This document shows, piece after piece, positions 8,911 to 12,726 of a stretch of 12,726 nucleotides of DNA. This DNA comes from Ophiocordyceps camponoti-saundersi (nom. inval.) (Eukaryota; Ascomycota; Sordariomycetes; Hypocreales; Ophiocordycipitaceae). Each line of letters opens with the position of its first letter. Position 1 is the stretch's first letter. The position numbers were made by a program, and so were the translations under genes. The DNA lies in the NCBI GenBank assembly GCA_003339415.1, contig PDHQ01000656.1, positions 1 through 12,726 on the forward strand, in the 5' to 3' direction. Under the pieces are notes generated by a model. That model was given only the letters and a program-made list of their open reading frames with translations. It was not told where the DNA came from and searched no databases.

Positions 8911-9226
8911 TAGATATATCCGATAATCGTCTATTAAGATAAATATTATACTCCGTTACCCCTAGATATGTTTAAAATAAGGAAGGCTCTTATATTTTTA
9001 ACTAAAGGCGAGGTTAACTTTCGACCGAGTATTATAGATATAGATCTTAGCGCTAAAGATATCTATATAACGATAATCCTTATTATTTAATAAAAGGTCG
9101 GCTCGTTTCTTTATATTAGGCTAATTATCGAAAACTAATATAAACGGGGTCGGCTCTCTTAACCGATCGTCCTAGTCTAAATATCGATTAATCTTATCCC
9201 GGTTAAGCTAGTCGGTATAGTTTATA
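8911..9226 (-). repeat. S module, copy 1 (316 bases), coding-like
   Basis: Matches S2 (9311-9628) along its whole length. The minus strand reads NYTD-stop-LNRDKINRYLD, REPTPFILVFDN-stop-PNIKK, ADLLLNNKDYRYIDIFSAKI, NTRSKVNLAFS-stop-KY and RSIIFILIDDYRIYL, with six TAA/TAG stops in about 105 codons. The frame continues into EKKK at the module end. The family is not recognised; FILVFDN and DIFSAKI..YNTRS are the best conserved blocks. Confidence 0.6.
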
Positions 9227-9310
9227 TAATAATAATATCTTATAATTAAGTTACTTAGAATCTAATTTAAAGTAAACTACTCCGATCTCTAACTAGTTAC
9301 CTACTTAATC

Positions 9311-9628
9311 CCTAGATATATTTAATAATTATCCGTTAAGATAAATATCGTGCTCCGTTGCCTATATATATATTTAAAATAAGGAAAGCTTATACGATTT
9401 TAACTAAAGGCGAGGTTAATTCTCGACCGAGTATTATAGATATTAATCTTAGCGCTAAAGATATCCGTATAACGACGATCCTTATTATTTAATAAAAGGT
9501 CGGCTTATTTTTTTATATTAGGCTAATTATCGAAAACTAATATAAATAAAGTTAGCTCTATAAACTAATTATTCTAGTCTAAATATTAATTAATCTTATC
9601 TAAGTTTAGCTAGTCGGTATAGTTTATA
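9311..9628 (-). repeat. S module, copy 2 (318 bases), coding-like
   Basis: Same minus-strand frame as S1: LFILVFDN-stop-PNIKK, ADLLLNNKDRRYTDIFSAKI, NTRSRINLAFS, QRSTIFILTDNY, with eight stops. It keeps one CAA codon (minus strand, 9360-9358) where S1 and S3 have TAA, direct evidence that those stops were glutamine. It begins 85 bases after S1. Confidence 0.6.
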
Positions 9629-9911
9629 AGGTAGTAGCCTTAGGCTTCTAAGCTAACTTCTAAGCTATATAAGGTAAAGGATTAATTATATTATACGCGA
9701 TAGAAGCATATTATAGCTATTATAGCTAATAAGTAAAGTTATTAATTAAGCGTTATAAGCCTTCGACCTCTAATAGATTATGCGGGGCATTAACTACTAC
9801 GCTAAAATTTTATATACTACGAAGGGTACTCGTATTTTAGTTTATTTAGCTATATATATAGCTTATTATTTCTAATATACCCCCTTAGTTGCGAGGAAAG
9901 GGATTTCTTTT

Positions 9912-9981
9912 CTAAATATATCTAATAATCGTCCGTTAAGATAAATATCGTGCTCCGTTACCCCTAGATATATTTAAAATA
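9912..9981 (-). repeat. S module, copy 3 (truncated)
   Basis: Only about 70 bases remain, matching one end of S1 and S2 (minus strand STIFILTDDY-stop-IYLEKK). Flanking bases TTTCTTTTCTA (9905-9915) also precede S1, so the homology extends slightly outwards. On its other side the sequence joins R5 in the same reading frame, so the coding frame runs R3-R5-S3. Confidence 0.55.
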
Positions 9982-9995
9982 ATAAGGGCTTATAT

Positions 9996-10091
9996 AAGTA
10001 ATAGTCCTATTAGAAAGACAAGAGGTAGCTCGAGTATTCTAAGCTAGTTTATTATTTAAGATCCCCGCTTTATATCGTATAATTAATTTAT
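9996..10091 (-). repeat. R module, copy 5 (partial)
   Basis: Matches the distal part of R2 (8806-8898) and of R4 (11310-11360): TATTAGAAAGA, AGAGGTAGCTCGAG, TATTCTAAGCTAG, AAGATCCCCGC. The minus strand reads YKAGILNNKLA-stop-NTRATSCLSNRTITYIS. Confidence 0.55.
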
Positions 10092-10303
10092 ATTCGATTT
10101 TATCTAAGTTTATAAGTATTATAAGAGCCCGAAGACTAACTAAGATACCGTTTAATATTTTTACTAGAGTATCGAGCTAGATAATATATATCGGGCCTTA
10201 TATATCTTCTTTATTAAGTTAAGGTTCCTAATTATAGTAAGAGGATTCGAGTCCGGTTAAAGGCGATAGAATAGGCGCAGGCTACGGCTTTTCTTATCGT
10301 TTT

Positions 10304-10530
10304 TCCGACTTTATAGTAGAAAGCTTTGCCGCCTTATTCCACTATAAGTTAAAGTCGTAATATATTATCCCGTAGTTAAACGTAAGGACCTTTATAACTC
10401 TAGGTAGCGCTTTCGATATCGTACTAGCTAAGTACGTTAAGGGCGATTATCTTATCGGAAAAATAAGAGATAAGTCTAGCTCGCTAAGCTTTTCTATAAT
10501 TTCTAGGGTAGCGGGAGTCCCTAGTCTTAT
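10304..10530 (-). repeat. R module, copy 3
   Basis: Aligns with R1 and R4 (CCGACTT.ATAG..GA, AAGGACCT, GGTAGCGC, CTAGCTAAGTACGT). The minus strand reads SPLTYLASTISKALPRVIKV, LTFNYGIIYYDFNL and KAAKLSTIKS. Upstream of it on the minus strand, LDTLAKALNKVSGNLKVLII and LINFSEDEIVLPLIK (10640-10540) parallel LDTLVKILNGI..LRALIILINLDKIEYK near 10170-10090. Confidence 0.55.
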
Positions 10531-11160
10531 TTAATTAAAGGAAGTACTATTTCGTCCTCGCTAAAGTTTATTAGGATTATTAAAACCTTAAGATTACCCG
10601 ATACCTTATTTAGTGCCTTAGCTAAAGTATCGAGCTATATAATATATATATATAGTAGGTATAATATCTTCTTCGTTCTATTAGTAATCCTAGGTCTAAT
10701 CGGCGATCCGTAGTCTAAGGAGTTAACCCCGCCTAATAGCGATAGAATAGGGATAAGCCGCGTTTCTTCTATACCGTATAACCTAAGGTTTATATAAGGG
10801 ACCTTAATATCGAATAAGCTTATCGCCTCCGGGTTACCTTAAGTTTATTAAGTTACTAATAGTTATTAACCGAACCTATAAGGAAAGCTAGCAGAATTCT
10901 AATAATATAGGCTAAGAGAATCCGAGATAAGGTAAGCTAATAGAATTTTAATAAGGTAGCTAGATAGAATTTAGGACTAGGAATACTAATATAATTCTAA
11001 TAGGATATCTTAAGCCCTATTCGTTATATCCTTGCTAATATCGCTTCGAGCTTATTATTTATTAGATTCTCGATAGGAAGTATCCGATACTTAATAGGAA
11101 GAAGGGGAAAAGGTAAAACTATCCGAATCGGAGCTTAAGAACCGCTATACCTCCGCTAGA

Positions 11161-11393
11161 GATATTTAAGCCCCGACTTAATAGCAGAGAGGATTACCTA
11201 ATCGTCCTATAAGTTTAAGTTGGTAAGCTTAGAGTCGTTAAATATAATAACCTCCACGATTAGCGGCAGCGCCTTAATTAGCGTATTAGCCGAGTACGTA
11301 AAGGGTAATAATCTTATTAGAAAGATAAGAGGCAGCTCGAGGATTCTAAGCTACTTTATCGTTCCTAGAGTAGTAGTAAGAGTCCCCCGGTAT
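11161..11393 (-). repeat. R module, copy 4
   Basis: Shares GATATTTAAGCCCCGACT with R1 and AGATAAGAGGCAGCTCGAG-like bases with R5. The minus strand reads LIFLIRLLPFTYSANTLIKA, LPLIVEVIIFND, and after two stops VILSAIKSGLKYL. The plus-strand open frame 11220-11426 is the shadow of this module: it starts with TTG, not ATG, and its sister copies are closed in that frame. Confidence 0.55.
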
Positions 11394-11426
11394 TATATAA
11401 TCGAAAGCTTCTTATATATCCGATAA

Positions 11427-11838
11427 GGATAAACCGAGCTACGTTAGTATAGGCGGTTAACTTATTACGCCGCCTATCGTAAGGTAACCTAACCTTGCAA
11501 TATTATAGCCGATATAAAGCCCTAGATATAGTGAATTTAGTTAAGATATTAAGAACGATATTCGAGTAGCTTAGGTCTCCCTCCTAATCGGAAAGGTAAT
11601 ATATGCCTAGGTAATAATAGTAACGTATACTAGGTATCGCTTCCGATAATAGTCTAATATTATAAATATTAGAATCTATAAGTAATATAGACTATTTTAA
11701 GCTTCTAGTCCCTCCCTAGTTCGAATATATTAAGCTATATTTTAGTTCCCTAGTTCGTAGCTTACGATAAGCTAAGTATATATTAGGAGCGTAGATTATA
11801 CGAAACCGTTACGCTAAAAGTAGCTAATTAATATTTTT
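11427..11838. other. Stretch without a recognisable gene
   Basis: RIP-mutated sequence between the R/S array and the plus-strand remnant. I found no convincing frame. It contains a short GCTTACGATAAGCTAAG near 11759 and could hold the former promoter of the following gene. Confidence 0.35.
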
Positions 11839-12492
11839 ATGCTAAAAGTCGTAGTTATCTACGGACCGGTCTCCTAAAGATACTTTATTTTTTCCTTATC
11901 TATACTAAGCCGCGATAATAAATCGAGGGACGCGCTATTTAGGCGTTATTTAAAGGATTACTTATTAAGAGAGTAATCTATTAGCTTCGTACGCTTGAGA
12001 TTAGTATTATTATAAGGCTTAAGGGTTTCGTACGTAGCGGAATTCGTAAGCGTAGCCGAAGGTATAGGAGAGAGAAAGTGCGAGGAAGGTAGCCGGGCGG
12101 TAATACGAGGCTGCGAGGTATCGTAAAATACCTTAATAGTTAGGATTCTACTAAAGAATAATAAACGTATATTTAAGCTTCGTATATCGTCTAGCTTAAT
12201 CTATTTATTTATAAGAGTTTCGGCTAGCGCTTTAAAATATTTACTAATATATAATATCGAGTAGATTAAGTCCTAAGTAAAAAGGAAGCTTAAGATAAGT
12301 AGCTTAATTTTATACGGGAGGGAACTAAAAGTAGATATAGATATATGCTTTTTAGATACTTAGTTAGATAGGTAGATAGAGCTAATAGGTATTAATAGTA
12401 AGAATGTTAATAGGAAGAAGGCCGTCCTATAGCGTTAAATACACCTCTTCGTATATTCGAGAGTATACTAAAGAAAACTATCCGTAATATAG
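11839..12492 (+). pseudogene. Degraded plus-strand gene, 217 codons
   Basis: A frame from ATG at 11839 to TAG at 12490-12492 stays in register for 217 codons with 11 internal stops, all TAA or TAG, none TGA. Readable segments are MLKVVVIYGPVS, RYFIFSLSILSRDNKSRDAL, FRRYLKDYLLRE, VSYVAEFVSVAEGIGERKCE, EGSRAVIRGCEVS, LKNNKRIFKLRISSS, RVSASALKYLLIYNIE, KLKISSLILYGRELKVDIDI and LIGINSKNVNRKKAVL. Stop frequency (about 1 in 20) is close to a normal Gln+Trp content. The minus-strand frames of the same interval have roughly 15 and 26 stops. The ATG is one of the few left, in an ATGC context, and may not be the true start. The family is not recognised. Alternative: a Gln-rich minus-strand gene. Confidence 0.4.
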
Positions 12493-12726
12493 ATTATATC
12501 CGTATCTTATATAAGACTTCGATATAGATAAACCGGGTATAGGTAGTATAAGCCCCGAATACCGGTTTTTACTATTATTTATCGATCGTAATTTAGTGAA
12601 AAGGAATATCCGGTATATGCCTTCTAGTCCGTTTGCAAACGTAGAATTTTAAGGAAAATAAAATATATCTTAAGTAAAAAAAAAAGGATACTAAAAATAA
12701 GTAGATAGACGTTATAAGGGGGGGGG
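12493..12726. other. Window end, no gene assigned; A10 and G9 runs
   Basis: The minus strand of about 12440-12600 is open for some 50 codons (VFGAYTTYTRFIYIEVLYKI, RIVFFSILSNIRRGVFNAIG, one stop), so another minus-strand remnant could enter here. An A10 run lies at about 12677-12686 and the window ends in nine G (12718-12726). No telomeric TTAGGG array is seen. Confidence 0.3.

Larger units (their letters stand above)
8482..11393 (-). pseudogene. Array of degraded repeated coding modules (R and S)
   Basis: The minus strand of this region is coding-like nearly throughout. From about 10467 to 9892 one frame of roughly 190 codons is continuous, with 12 stops, all TAA/TAG; it includes KALPRVIKVLTFN, KAAKLSTIKSEK, PAPILSPLTGLESS, LDTLVKILNGI, SLRALIILINLDKIEYK, YKAGILNNKLA and STIFILTDDY. 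A second run from 11329 to about 10790 reads ANTLIKALPLIVEVIIFND, ILSAIKSGLKYL, PIRIVLPFPLLPIKYRILP and ENLINNKLEAILARI. Modules recur in different orders, so this is either a tandem array of one gene family or a protein with repeated domains. No catalytic motif was recognised. One-base deletions (for example in R1 and R2 relative to R3 and R5) add frameshifts on top of RIP stops. Confidence 0.5.
1..12726. other. RIP-degraded AT-rich genomic block
   Basis: The whole window is depleted in CpA and TpG on both strands and enriched in TpA, while CpG stays common. Hand counts give 3 CpA and 6 TpG in bases 1-600, and 3 such sites in total in 10201-10500, where dozens would be expected from base composition. 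ATG is correspondingly rare, and TAA/TAG interrupt every long frame. This is the signature of repeat-induced point mutation, a premeiotic C-to-T process acting on duplicated DNA in Pezizomycotina. Spontaneous methyl-CpG decay would remove CpG instead, which is not seen. The presence of several internally repeated segments (1-4.6 kb, 7.4-8.2 kb, 8.5-11.4 kb) fits RIP's need for duplicated targets. The species cannot be named from this. Confidence 0.88.

Noticed and set aside
11220..11426. 68-codon plus-strand open frame
   Set aside because: It starts with TTG, lies inside R module 4, and the equivalent frame is closed in sister copies. The minus strand carries the conserved frame.
5182..12667. 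17-base exact repeat AAGGAAAATAAAATATA at 5182-5198 and 12651-12667
   Set aside because: Low-complexity AT-rich word without flanking similarity; chance match is likely in this composition.
12718..12726. G9 run at the window edge as a telomere or assembly junction
   Set aside because: No TTAGGG-type repeats; a homopolymer alone is not evidence for a chromosome end.

Overview
The window looks like a repeat-induced point mutation (RIP) degraded, AT-rich block from a filamentous ascomycete (Pezizomycotina) genome. CpA and TpG are nearly absent on both strands while TpA is very frequent and CpG is retained. In bases 1-600 I count by hand 3 CpA and 6 TpG. No intact gene survives. The only long open frame (11220-11426) starts with TTG and is not a gene. 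No tRNA, rRNA, CRISPR or bacterial-style regulatory site was found.

Under the mutations there is decayed coding sequence, visible because in-frame stops are almost always TAA or TAG (the RIP products of CAA, CAG and TGG) and because paralogous copies can be compared. Layout: (1) 66-275 and 4350-4585 are a direct repeat about 4.29 kb apart; the right copy keeps CpA/TpG where the left copy has TpA. (2) Between them lie two plus-strand copies of an unrecognised two-exon gene (about 1273-2090 and 3262-4082). They share an intron at the same place and phase, with a CTAAC/CTAAT branch point 15 bases before the acceptor AG. (3) 4972-6430 holds a decayed minus-strand gene with a probable GTAAGT...TTTTAG intron. 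(4) 6431-7000 is mostly AT-rich simple sequence, and 7000-7250 is a GC-richer patch with short degenerate repeats. (5) 7370-8450 is decayed minus-strand coding sequence in which one segment occurs twice. (6) 8480-11400 is a mosaic of two repeated, minus-strand coding modules, here called R (five copies, one partial) and S (three copies, one truncated). (7) 11839-12492 is a 217-codon plus-strand frame with 11 TAA/TAG stops.

The most useful points are that the window contains its own before/after evidence for RIP, that surviving CpA/TpG sites are strongly biased to the TGC/GCA context, and that at least two multi-copy gene families of unknown function can be seen in it. I could not assign any of them to a named protein family. 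No reverse transcriptase, integrase or transposase motif could be read, so whether these are mobile elements or duplicated host genes stays open.
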